Assembly: GCA_017619755.1 (NCBI GenBank) | Contig: JAFZRU010000017.1 | Span: 1 to 64,000 of the forward strand | DNA: 64,000 nt | Origin: Prevotella sp. | Lineage (GTDB): Bacteria; Bacteroidota; Bacteroidia; Bacteroidales; Bacteroidaceae | Reading direction: 5' to 3' | In this document: in pieces, positions 54,623 through 63,513 of the stretch | How the letters are laid out: each line of letters opens with the position of its first letter | Position numbering within the stretch: position 1 is the stretch's first letter | Made by a program: the position numbers and the translations under genes | Notes under the pieces: model-generated | Seen by the model: only the letters and a program-made list of their open reading frames with translations | What the model was told of the DNA's origin: nothing | Databases searched by the model: none

Positions 54623-55504
54623 ATGAAATTTTATAGACAAATTACAAGTAACTGGGATGAAAGACAGGTTGAAATTCTACGTCAGCATAATATAAATGTA
54701 AAGATGGGGATAAATATTTTAAATATTTATGATTTAAATCTATATAAATTAATGATACCGTTTTTAGAGGAATGGAATATTTCTGATTCTTTAGGCGTAA
54801 CATTTACAAAAAATGAGATACTTTCATCTGGTTTCTGCATAATTGAATTTTGGAATATGTTTGGTTACCCAATGCCAGATAACGATGGCAGTTATTTGTA
54901 TAAAACCTACGATACAAAAGATATGTGCAACGAATGTGGAGTAGGTTTAGAGCAAAAAGATGATTTCAGAGTGAGGAAAGTTCCCAAATATCCTATTTGG
55001 GGATTGGGATGGATTTTTGATGAGTTCTTCGTGCGAACAGACCTCTACAAAAAGGTATTCAAACCATTGGGCATAGGATGCCGTCCTTTGCGAAAATACA
55101 AGGACGACTCCATAATAGATACCTATGTACAATTGGTCATCCCTGTGATAGACGAACCGTTGGACTTGTCTTTCTACAAATCCCAGACATGCCCCAAGTG
55201 TGGAGAAACAAAATATGAAGCTAAGACTTATGGTTATTATCCACTGCAGGAGCATCCACTACCATACATTTATAAAAGCAAGGAATTCTTTGGAGATGGA
55301 TTTTCGGCAGATAGAAAAATCTTCGTCTCAGCATTAGTTCGAGATAAGATGATAGAGAATGGAATGATGGGATTTAGGAATTTTGTGCCTTGCGCTAAAG
55401 CAGAAGAACTGAGCATCAAAAATCAGGGAATAACTGAATGGAAAAAAGCGGACAGAAAAAGGGAAATTGATTTGAGTAATGTTATAATCGCCATCCCAGA
55501 CTGA
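54623..55504 (+). CDS. Double-CxxCG protein, candidate orphan immunity protein
   Basis: 293 residues, soluble, no signal peptide. Two CxxCG pairs, CNECG (about residue 97) and CPKCG (about 190), likely bind zinc. This arrangement recalls SitI6-type double-CxxCG immunity proteins next to polymorphic toxins, but assignment is by motif and location only. Base composition is AT-rich and unlike the flanking core genes. It follows the Rhs remnant and so may be the immunity gene of a lost toxin tip. It ends shortly before copy 2 of the direct repeat. Confidence 0.6.
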   Translation: MKFYRQITSNWDERQVEILRQHNINVKMGINILNIYDLNLYKLMIPFLEEWNISDSLGVTFTKNEILSSGFCIIEFWNMFGYPMPDNDGSYLYKTYDTKDMCNECGVGLEQKDDFRVRKVPKYPIWGLGWIFDEFFVRTDLYKKVFKPLGIGCRPLRKYKDDSIIDTYVQLVIPVIDEPLDLSFYKSQTCPKCGETKYEAKTYGYYPLQEHPLPYIYKSKEFFGDGFSADRKIFVSALVRDKMIENGMMGFRNFVPCAKAEELSIKNQGITEWKKADRKREIDLSNVIIAIPD

Positions 55505-55543
55505 TTGTATGAGTCTCGTCAACAATATACCGATGGTTGTCGG

Positions 55544-55860
55544 TTGGCGAACGATTTTTGCACATAAATTTTGCTATTTGGCCGTTTTTCCTTATTTTTG
55601 CATTTTGTTCGACAACCAAGTGAAAGGTCACGCCCCGGAAGAAGGGGTGAAAAGTTCAAGATAACAGATGATTTCAGTAGAAGACCTCAAGGTGGAGTTC
55701 GGGGTGAAACCTCTCTTTCACGACGTCAGTTTTGTCATCAACGAGCGCGACCGCATCGCGCTCGTGGGGAAAAACGGCGCCGGAAAGACCACCTTGCTCA
55801 AGATACTCTGCGGCATGCAAAAACCCACGTCGGGGCGTGTCGCCGTGCCGCATGACACCA
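55544..55860 (+). repeat. Long direct repeat, copy 2 (native ABC-F 5' end)
   Basis: Matches 51776-52092. It continues without break into the full ABC-F gene, so this is the native copy. About 3.4 kb of Rhs material lies between the copies. Confidence 0.95.
55570..55600 (+). promoter_or_regulatory. Promoter of the ABC-F gene
   Basis: TTTG (55570-55573), 19 bp, TATTTTTG (55593-55600) then CA; the leader is about 60 nt. Confidence 0.85.
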
Positions 55861-57614
55861 CCATTGGCTACCTGCCACAGGTGATGGTGTTGCAAGACGA
55901 CACCACTGTGAGGGAGGAGGCTCGCAAGGCTTTCGCCCACAATATGGAGTTGAAGGCACGTATCGACCGCATGGAGCGCGAGTTGGGAGAGCGCACGGAC
56001 TACGAGAGTCCCGAATACAACGCCCTGGTGGCCCGCTTCACACAGGAGCACGACCGATACCTGATGATGGGTGCCGGCAATTACGAGGCAGAGGTGGAGC
56101 GGACGCTCACGGGACTTGGCTTCCTTCGCACCGACTTGGAAAGGCCGACGGCGGAGTTCAGCGGAGGATGGCGTATGCGCATCGAACTGGCGAAAATCCT
56201 GCTGCAGCGGCCCGATGTCCTGCTGCTCGACGAGCCCACCAATCACCTCGACATCGAGAGCATACAGTGGCTTGAACAGTTCCTTGCCACCTCGCCGGGA
56301 GCCGTCGTGCTTGTCAGCCACGACAGGGCTTTCATCAACAATGTCACCAACCGGACGCTCGAAATCACCTGCGGGCAGGTGGTGGACTACAAGGTGCCTT
56401 ACAACCAATATGTGGTGCTGCGACAGGAGAGGAGGGAGCAGCAACTCAGGGCGTACGAAAACCAACAGAAGGAAATAGCCGACATCAAGGAGTTCATCGA
56501 GCGTTTCAGATACAAGCCCACCAAGGCCGTGCAAGTGCAGAGCCGCATCAAGCAACTCGCCAAAATCGTGCCTATAGAAGTGGACGAGGTCGATACGTCG
56601 GCCATGCACCTCAAGTTTCCTCCATGCCTCCGCAGCGGGGACTTCCCTATCATCTGCGACGAGGTGCGCAAGGACTACGGCTCGCACACCGTCTTCGAAA
56701 ACGTCACACTCACCATCAAGAGAGGGGAGAAGGTGGCCTTTGTGGGAAAGAACGGAGAGGGAAAGACCACCCTCGTGAAGTGCATCATGGGAGAAATACC
56801 CTTTGACGGAATGCTGAAAATCGGCCACAACGTCCAAATAGGCTATTTTGCACAAAACCAGGCGCAACTGCTCAACGGCGAACTCACCGTGTATGACACC
56901 ATCGACTACGTGGCCAAGGGAGACATCCGACTGCGCATCAACGACATCCTCGGAGCATTCATGTTCGGAGGGGAGAACTCCGAGAAGAAGGTGAAGGTGC
57001 TCAGCGGAGGAGAGCGAAGCCGACTGGCCATCATCAGACTGTTGCTCGAACCCGTCAACCTCCTCATCCTCGACGAGCCTACCAACCACCTTGACATGCC
57101 TTCCAAGGACGTTCTCAAGGAGGCCATCAAGGCTTTCGACGGCACGGCCATCATCGTCTCCCACGACAGAGAGTTCCTCGACGGCCTCGTGGACAAGGTC
57201 TATGAGTTTGGAGGAGGAAAGGTGAGGGAGCACCTCGGAGGCATCTATGACTTCCTTCGTTCGCGAAAGCTCGAGTCGCTCGACCAGCTTGGCACTTTAT
57301 CGCCACAAGCCGCCCCCGCCACCACGCCTACCGCCACGCCCGCCGCACCCTCCGCCAACAAACTCAACTACGCCGACCGGCGCGAGCAGCAGAAACGCAT
57401 CAGGAAGGCGGAAAAGGATGTCAAGGCCTGCGAGGCGAGGATAGAGAAGATGGAGCAGCGCATCAGCGAACTCGACACCTTGCTGTGCACGCCCGAGGGA
57501 GCCGCCGACATGGTGCTTGTGACTGAATACACTGACATCAAGAAAGCACTCGACGAGGAAGTGGCACAGTGGGAGAAACTCGCCGAGATTCTCGAGGAAC
57601 TACAAAAGGAGTGA
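55668..57614 (+). CDS. ABC-F ATPase (Uup/YdiF-like ribosome factor)
   Basis: 648 residues, two ABC domains and no membrane helices. Walker A motifs are GKNGAGKTT (about 37-45) and GKNGEGKTT (about 361). Signatures are FSGGWRMRIELAKILL and LSGGERSRLAIIRLLL, each followed by LDEPTNHLD. The P-site-tRNA interaction linker lies between them (RRLEQQLRAYENQ-type helix). A C-terminal coiled coil (about 565-648) is Uup-like. ABC-F proteins act at the ribosomal E site and may rescue stalled translation; resistance is possible but not indicated. The promoter is duplicated upstream of the Rhs gene. Confidence 0.92.
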   Translation: MISVEDLKVEFGVKPLFHDVSFVINERDRIALVGKNGAGKTTLLKILCGMQKPTSGRVAVPHDTTIGYLPQVMVLQDDTTVREEARKAFAHNMELKARIDRMERELGERTDYESPEYNALVARFTQEHDRYLMMGAGNYEAEVERTLTGLGFLRTDLERPTAEFSGGWRMRIELAKILLQRPDVLLLDEPTNHLDIESIQWLEQFLATSPGAVVLVSHDRAFINNVTNRTLEITCGQVVDYKVPYNQYVVLRQERREQQLRAYENQQKEIADIKEFIERFRYKPTKAVQVQSRIKQLAKIVPIEVDEVDTSAMHLKFPPCLRSGDFPIICDEVRKDYGSHTVFENVTLTIKRGEKVAFVGKNGEGKTTLVKCIMGEIPFDGMLKIGHNVQIGYFAQNQAQLLNGELTVYDTIDYVAKGDIRLRINDILGAFMFGGENSEKKVKVLSGGERSRLAIIRLLLEPVNLLILDEPTNHLDMPSKDVLKEAIKAFDGTAIIVSHDREFLDGLVDKVYEFGGGKVREHLGGIYDFLRSRKLESLDQLGTLSPQAAPATTPTATPAAPSANKLNYADRREQQKRIRKAEKDVKACEARIEKMEQRISELDTLLCTPEGAADMVLVTEYTDIKKALDEEVAQWEKLAEILEELQKE

Positions 57615-57687
57615 GGCTTCAAAACCGAAAAATCAAAATGACAACCTAAACACCAACCATCATGAAAATAAAACCATCATCACCATC

Positions 57688-59697
57688 ATGGCAATGACTA
57701 CAGCCTTAGGCACACAAGGACAAGACAACCTCAAGTCGGGAATACCACTTGACAACCTCGACCGCACAGCAAGGCCGGGCGATGACTTCTACCAGTTTGC
57801 ATGCGGAGGGTGGGTGAAAAACAACCCTCTGCCCGCCGCCTACTCGCGCTTTGGAAGTTTCGACCAATTGCAGCAGGAAAACAACGAGCGCATCAACAGC
57901 ATTCTCAACGAACTACTGCGCGGCCAATATGCCAAGGGCAGCGTGGAGCAAAAACTCGGCGACTTCTACAAACTCGCCATGGACTCCACACGACGCAACC
58001 GCGAAGGGGTGAAGCCCATCATGCCACTCATCAAGGAAATAGAGGCTTGCAGGACTAAATTCGCACTACAGCAACTACAGCAGAAATATGCCACATTCAG
58101 TTACGGTATGCCTTACAGCGCGTGGTTCGGAGCTGACGAGAAAAACGCCAAACAAAACATTCTCAACGTCAACCAAGGCGGACTCACGCTTGGTATGAAA
58201 GACTACTACCTCGACACCGACACCGCCACTACTTCCATCAGGGAGGCATACAAGAAACACATCGTCAACATGTTCAAACTGTTCGGCTTCAAACAGAAAG
58301 TGGCTCTGCTAAAGATGAATGCCGTGATGGACATCGAGACAAGACTTGCCAAGGTGTCCAAGTCGCGTACAGAACTGCGTGACGTGGAGGCCAATTACAA
58401 CAAGACCACGCTCACCGACTTTGAAAACCAATACCCCAACCTCTTCCTCGCCGACATGCTTGATGCCGAGGGTGTGAAGAGTGAATATGTGCAGGAACTC
58501 GTCGTGGGGCAGCCCGATTTCCTCAAAGGCGCCAACGAGGTGTTTGAATCGCTCACTCCCGACCAACTGCGGGCATACATGGAATGGGATGTCATCAACT
58601 CTTGTGCCAACTACCTCAGCGACGAGGTGGAGGAGGAACATTTCAACTTCTTCGGAAAAACCATGTCGGGACGCAAGGAGAACCATCCAAGGTGGAAAAG
58701 AGCCACCAACTTGGTGCAAGGCGTAATGGGAGAGGCTTTGGGAAAAATCTATGTCGATAAATATTTCCCCGCAGCCGCCAAGCAACGTATGGAGAAACTC
58801 GTGGCCAACCTGCAAGTGGCATTGGCTCAACGAATAAAGGCACAGGACTGGATGGACACCATCACCAAGAAAAACGCCCTCGACAAACTCAGCACCTTCT
58901 ATGTGAAGGTGGGCTATCCCGACAAGTGGAAGGACATCAGCCAACTGACTATCGACCCAGAGAAGTCGTTCTGTGAAAACGTACTTGAATGTCAGAAGTT
59001 CTGGAGCAAGTGGAGCATCGACAACAAGGCTGGGAAGCCCGTGGACCGCGACGAGTGGCACATGACACCACAGACCGTCAACGCATATTACAACCCAACC
59101 ACCAATGAAATTTGCTTCCCGGCGGGCATCCTGCAGGTGCCTTTCTTCGACATGACAGCCGACGACGCTTTCAACTACGGGGCCATTGGCGTGGTGATAG
59201 GACACGAGATGACGCATGGCTTCGACGACCAAGGGCGACACTACGACAAGGACGGAAATATGACCGACTGGTGGACGGAGGCCGACGGAAAGAACTTTGC
59301 CGAAAGGGCAGACAAATATGCGGATTTCTTCTCCAATATCAAGGTGCTGCCCGACCTCAACGCCAACGGAAAACTCACCTTGGGGGAGAACCTGGCCGAC
59401 CATGGAGGTCTCCAGGTGGCCTTCTACGCTTTGCAGAACGCCCTGAAAGAGCAAGCGCTTGGAACCATCGACGGCTTCACTCCCGAGCAACGCTTCTTCC
59501 TCGCTTACGCTGGAGTATGGGCCAACAACATCACCGAGGCGGAGATACGCAACCGTACAAAGAGCGACCCACACTCACTTGGAAAATACCGCGTCAACGG
59601 AGCTTTGCCCCACATTGATATGTGGTATGACGCATACGGTGTGCAGGAAGGAGACAAGATGTTCGTGCCTAAGGAGCAACGCCTCAGCCTGTGGTGA
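57688..59697 (+). CDS. pepO: M13 (neprilysin-type) zinc metallopeptidase, signal peptide out of frame
   Basis: 669 residues. The catalytic motif HEMTH lies in GVVIGHEMTHGFDDQGR, the third ligand in ENLADHGGLQVAF, and NAYYNPTTNEICFPAGIL is the conserved substrate segment. The ORF starts with MAMTTALGTQGQDN, the second half of a signal peptide. An ATG at 57662 starts MKIK, then leaves the frame. One extra A in the run at 57670-57673 would restore a complete signal peptide ending ..ALGTQGQ. As written the protein would be cytoplasmic or poorly exported. Slippage, a real mutation or a sequence error are possible. Confidence 0.92.
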   Translation: MAMTTALGTQGQDNLKSGIPLDNLDRTARPGDDFYQFACGGWVKNNPLPAAYSRFGSFDQLQQENNERINSILNELLRGQYAKGSVEQKLGDFYKLAMDSTRRNREGVKPIMPLIKEIEACRTKFALQQLQQKYATFSYGMPYSAWFGADEKNAKQNILNVNQGGLTLGMKDYYLDTDTATTSIREAYKKHIVNMFKLFGFKQKVALLKMNAVMDIETRLAKVSKSRTELRDVEANYNKTTLTDFENQYPNLFLADMLDAEGVKSEYVQELVVGQPDFLKGANEVFESLTPDQLRAYMEWDVINSCANYLSDEVEEEHFNFFGKTMSGRKENHPRWKRATNLVQGVMGEALGKIYVDKYFPAAAKQRMEKLVANLQVALAQRIKAQDWMDTITKKNALDKLSTFYVKVGYPDKWKDISQLTIDPEKSFCENVLECQKFWSKWSIDNKAGKPVDRDEWHMTPQTVNAYYNPTTNEICFPAGILQVPFFDMTADDAFNYGAIGVVIGHEMTHGFDDQGRHYDKDGNMTDWWTEADGKNFAERADKYADFFSNIKVLPDLNANGKLTLGENLADHGGLQVAFYALQNALKEQALGTIDGFTPEQRFFLAYAGVWANNITEAEIRNRTKSDPHSLGKYRVNGALPHIDMWYDAYGVQEGDKMFVPKEQRLSLW

Positions 59698-59739
59698 ACC
59701 AACTGAAACCCACTACCACAACTTTCACTTGAAAGAAAC

Positions 59740-60657
59740 ATGCCATTAAGAATACCCGACCGGCTGCCGGCTATCGACATCCTCAAGCAGGAGAACATCT
59801 TCGTGATGGACAACACCCGTGCCCATACGCAAGACATCAGACCGCTGAGAATCGTCATCCTCAACCTTATGCCGCTCAAAGTCACCACGGAGACAGACCT
59901 CATCAGGCTCCTGTCCAACACACCTCTTCAGCTCGAGGTGAGCTTCATGAAACTCAAAAGCCACACGCCAAGAAACACGCCCATCGAGCACATGATGATG
60001 TTCTACAAGGACTTCAGCATTCTGGCCAAACAGAAATTCGATGGTATGATCATTACCGGCGCACCCGTCGAGCACATGGATTTTGAGGCTGTGAACTACT
60101 GGGATGAGATGAGGGAAATCTTTGAATGGGCCAAGACCAATGTCACCAGCACGCTTTACATCTGCTGGGCGGCACAGGCTGGCTTGTTCTACCATTACGG
60201 CATACCCAAATACCCTCTTGAAAGGAAACTTTTTGGTGTCTTCCCGCAGCACCCGATCAGCACGCGTCTGCCCATTTTCCGAGGCTTCGACGATGTGTTC
60301 TACATGCCACACAGCCGCCACGCCGAGAACCGCCGAGAGGATTTCGACAAAGACCCAAGGTTGCAAGTCATCGCCGAGTCGCCTCAAAGCGGAGTGAGCA
60401 TCGTTATGGCAAGGGAGGGAAGGGAATTCTTCATCACAGGGCATCTGGAATATGCGCCCAACACCCTCGACAACGAATACCGGCGTGACAAGGACATTCG
60501 CGACGACGTGGATGTGCCATGCAACTACTACCCCGACGACAACCCCGACAACCCACCGGTTGTCAAGTGGAGGGCCCATGCCAACCTGCTCTACGCCAAC
60601 TGGATCAACTACTACGTCTATCAGCAGACACCCTACAACATCGAAGACATCAGATGA
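59740..60657 (+). CDS. metA: Homoserine O-acetyltransferase (MetA family)
   Basis: Activates homoserine for methionine synthesis. 305 residues; catalytic Cys142 in LYICWAAQAGLFYHYG, catalytic His in MPHSRHAENR and Glu in GHLEYA. Position 111 is Glu (GAPVE), the residue known to make MetA use acetyl-CoA; Gly at that position gives succinyl-CoA. So despite the common name homoserine succinyltransferase, acetyl-CoA is expected. Its stop overlaps the start of the U32 gene (ATGA). Confidence 0.94.
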   Translation: MPLRIPDRLPAIDILKQENIFVMDNTRAHTQDIRPLRIVILNLMPLKVTTETDLIRLLSNTPLQLEVSFMKLKSHTPRNTPIEHMMMFYKDFSILAKQKFDGMIITGAPVEHMDFEAVNYWDEMREIFEWAKTNVTSTLYICWAAQAGLFYHYGIPKYPLERKLFGVFPQHPISTRLPIFRGFDDVFYMPHSRHAENRREDFDKDPRLQVIAESPQSGVSIVMAREGREFFITGHLEYAPNTLDNEYRRDKDIRDDVDVPCNYYPDDNPDNPPVVKWRAHANLLYANWINYYVYQQTPYNIEDIR

Positions 60658-62516
60658 CAACCCTCGAGCTTCTCGCACCGGCAAGAGACTTGGAATGCGG
60701 ATTGGCTGCCATCGACCATGGAGCCGATGCCGTATATGTGGGAGCCCCGCGTTTTGGCGCCAGGGCGGCGGCCGGAGTGAGCATCGACGACATCGGACGG
60801 CTTTGCCAATATGCACACCGCTTCAGGGCGAAGGTCTATGCCACCGTCAACACCATCGTGTATGATGACGAGCTGACGGAGGTGGAGCGAACGGTGGAAC
60901 AACTGGCAGAGGCGGGTGTGGACGCCATCCTCGTGCAGGACATGGCTGTGCTGCAGATGGTGCAAAGGGTGGGAAAACATCGAGGGCGAACCTTGCAGGC
61001 ACATGCCAGCACACAGACCGACAACCGCACACCGGAAAAGGTGGACGCCTTGAGGCGAATGGGTTTCAAAAGGGTGGTGCTGGCAAGGGAACTGTCGCTC
61101 CAACAGATGACAGACATACACCGGGCGGTGCCGGGTGTGGAGTTGGAGGCTTTTGTGCACGGCGCCCTCTGTGTGAGCTTCTCCGGGGTGTGCTACGCTT
61201 CCCAGCATTGTTTCCAAAGAAGTGCCAATCGAGGGGAGTGCGCCCAGTTCTGCAGGTTGAAATTCGACTTGGTGGACGCCGACGGGAAAACAGTGGACAA
61301 ACCCCGTCACTGGCTTTCGCTGCGTGACTTATGCCGCATCGATTACCTTCAGAAAATGGCCGAAGCTGGCATCACCTCCTTCAAAATCGAGGGGAGGCTC
61401 AAAGGACCGTCATTCGTGAAAAACGTCGTGGCGGCATACAGCCAACAACTTGACAAGGTGGTGAAGAAATCCGGAGGGAAGTACAGGAGGAGTGCGCTCG
61501 GAAGAGTGAAACTCACATTCACTCCCAACTTGGAAAAGACATTCAACCGAGGATACACCACCTATTTCATCGACGGAGACGCCAAGGGTATCGCATCACC
61601 CGACACGCCGAAGGCCATGGGCGAGATGGTGGGAAGGGTGAAGGAACTGAGGCGCGATAGTTTCAACGTGGCAGGAACGGCGGCTTTCGCCAATGGAGAC
61701 GGACTATGCTTTTTCGACCAACACCGGCAGTTGACGGGATTCAGAGTGAACAGGGTGGAGGGAAACCGCATCTTCCCACAGCAGATGCCACGGCAACTGA
61801 GGCCCGGCACCATCCTCTACCGCAACGCCGATGCCGCCATGGAGAGACAACTCGCCAAAAACAGCGGCACAAGGCGAATACCGCTGCACGTCAAACTCGA
61901 AGCCACACCCTCCAGCATGAGACTGTCGCTGCAGGTACCACAAACCAGCCTTGGCGTAGTCGTGGAGACGACCGTGGAGCACCAGGAGGCAAGGATGTCT
62001 CAGGAGCAGAACATGCGCCGCCAACTTGAACGGTTGGGAGGCACCATCTATGAGGCGGAGCAAGTGACGGTGGATGAAGAAGCGGCTCGATGCTTCGTGC
62101 CGTCAAGCCAACTGGTTGCTTTGAGAAGGAAAGCCTTGGAAGCCCTCGACAACCTTGTCTTGGAAGGGGAAGAGGATGAAGAAGTGGAAATACTTCCCGG
62201 AACAATACCTTATCCGCGTGAATATGAGGCATATCCCTATTTGTTCAATGTCTCCAACAACTCTGTGAGAGCATGCTACGCAGAGCGAGGGGTCAAAGAG
62301 GTCGGAATGGCCTTTGAACTGAGTGGCGGAGGTTCACGGCCTCTGCTTATGCAATGCCGACATTGCATCCGTCGGCTCTTGGGATGTTGCACAAGAAAGA
62401 CACATCAACGGACGCCTTGGCGGGAGCCGCTTAGCTTGCAGTTGCCCGACGGCAGACGCTTCCTGTTACAATTCGACTGCCAACAATGCCAAATGAATGT
62501 CTATGCAGAGAAATAA
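60654..62516 (+). CDS. Peptidase U32 family protein (RlhA-like RNA hydroxylase)
   Basis: 620 residues from the ATG at 60654, which overlaps the metA stop; the frame opens earlier at 60519 but that part lies within metA. N-terminal LLAPARDLECGLAAIDHGAD and AVYVGAPRFGARAAA are typical of U32. The Cys-rich signature is FSGVCYASQHCFQRSANRGECAQFCR. A DUF3656-like region and extra Cys near the C-terminus (MQCRHCIRRLLGCC) follow. U32 proteins YdcP/RlhA and YegQ/TrhP hydroxylate rRNA or tRNA; length and DUF3656 favour RlhA. Collagenase activity is the old annotation. Confidence 0.85.
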   Translation: MTTLELLAPARDLECGLAAIDHGADAVYVGAPRFGARAAAGVSIDDIGRLCQYAHRFRAKVYATVNTIVYDDELTEVERTVEQLAEAGVDAILVQDMAVLQMVQRVGKHRGRTLQAHASTQTDNRTPEKVDALRRMGFKRVVLARELSLQQMTDIHRAVPGVELEAFVHGALCVSFSGVCYASQHCFQRSANRGECAQFCRLKFDLVDADGKTVDKPRHWLSLRDLCRIDYLQKMAEAGITSFKIEGRLKGPSFVKNVVAAYSQQLDKVVKKSGGKYRRSALGRVKLTFTPNLEKTFNRGYTTYFIDGDAKGIASPDTPKAMGEMVGRVKELRRDSFNVAGTAAFANGDGLCFFDQHRQLTGFRVNRVEGNRIFPQQMPRQLRPGTILYRNADAAMERQLAKNSGTRRIPLHVKLEATPSSMRLSLQVPQTSLGVVVETTVEHQEARMSQEQNMRRQLERLGGTIYEAEQVTVDEEAARCFVPSSQLVALRRKALEALDNLVLEGEEDEEVEILPGTIPYPREYEAYPYLFNVSNNSVRACYAERGVKEVGMAFELSGGGSRPLLMQCRHCIRRLLGCCTRKTHQRTPWREPLSLQLPDGRRFLLQFDCQQCQMNVYAEK

Positions 62517-63498
62517 AGCCTTCACACTCCTTGTCGCAGCAATGGCCGTGTTGCTCCTCGCTGGTTGCTACCACAAACCAGCGGCTGTGAGATATGTCGA
62601 AAGCCTCACCGACCAGCAACTTGACTCCATCACCTTCGCAAGGACACACCACTACACCCTCAACTACAATTTCGTAGTGAGTGATGACTCGCTCGTCCTC
62701 ACGCTGCAGATGCCGGAGGAGTCGGTGAGTGAGTTGCCCACCGACTCGTTCTCTGTGAAAAAAGACGACCGCCTTGTGGTGGCTGACATACTCGTCATGC
62801 CCAACGACACCGTGGACTCCGTGTGGGTGCAATTGGCACATGAGATGGGGATGTTTGGATGGGTGCACGAGAGTGAAATGCTGCAAAAGGTGGAGCCGGA
62901 CGACCCAATCTCACAATTCATCTCTTTCTTTTCTGACGAGCACCGCCTGATCTTCCTTTGCCTCTTTGTCATCGTGTTCTTCTCATACGCGATGATCAAA
63001 CTCAACAGGAGGAAGGGATACATCGTGCATTTCAACGACATCGACACGTTCTATCCCACCTTGCTCGCACTTGTGGTGGCCACGTCCGCCATGCTCTATT
63101 CGTCCATACAGATGTTTGCACCCGACGAATGGAGGGAGTTCTATTTCCATCCCTCGCTCAACCCCTTCTCACAGAAGGGATTGCTCTCCGTATTCCTTAT
63201 GTCGGTATGGGCCATGCTCATTGTAGCTATGGCAGCCATCGACGACACCCTCCGACACCTCAATATGAGCGACGCCGTGCCATACCTGGTGGGGCTGGCC
63301 GGCGTCTGTGCGTTCAATTATGTCGTTTTCTCCATCACCACATTGTTTTACATCGGCTACCTCCTGTTGGCTACATACATTTTCTTCGCTTTGCGGAGGT
63401 ATCTCCATTACACACAGGGCAAATATCTCTGCGGAAACTGTGGAAAGCAGCTCAAGGCCAAGGGAAGATGCCCGCATTGCGGGGCGATGAACGAGTGA
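62503..63498 (+). CDS. Zinc-ribbon membrane lipoprotein of unknown function
   Basis: About 331 residues. The start at 62503 (MQRNKAFTLLVAAMAVLLLA, then GC) gives a lipoprotein signal; a further ATG is at 62497. A periplasmic part with YVESLTDQQLDSITFARTHHY precedes one helix (about 150-165). Four more helices run from about 180 to 310. A C-terminal zinc ribbon (CGNCGKQLKAKGRCPHCG) faces the cytoplasm. It overlaps the U32 stop by 14 bp and is probably cotranscribed with metA and U32. No function was recognised; Bacteroidales-specific by appearance. Confidence 0.75.
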   Translation: MQRNKAFTLLVAAMAVLLLAGCYHKPAAVRYVESLTDQQLDSITFARTHHYTLNYNFVVSDDSLVLTLQMPEESVSELPTDSFSVKKDDRLVVADILVMPNDTVDSVWVQLAHEMGMFGWVHESEMLQKVEPDDPISQFISFFSDEHRLIFLCLFVIVFFSYAMIKLNRRKGYIVHFNDIDTFYPTLLALVVATSAMLYSSIQMFAPDEWREFYFHPSLNPFSQKGLLSVFLMSVWAMLIVAMAAIDDTLRHLNMSDAVPYLVGLAGVCAFNYVVFSITTLFYIGYLLLATYIFFALRRYLHYTQGKYLCGNCGKQLKAKGRCPHCGAMNE

Positions 63499-63513
63499 TG
63501 ATGTCGTAAGAGT

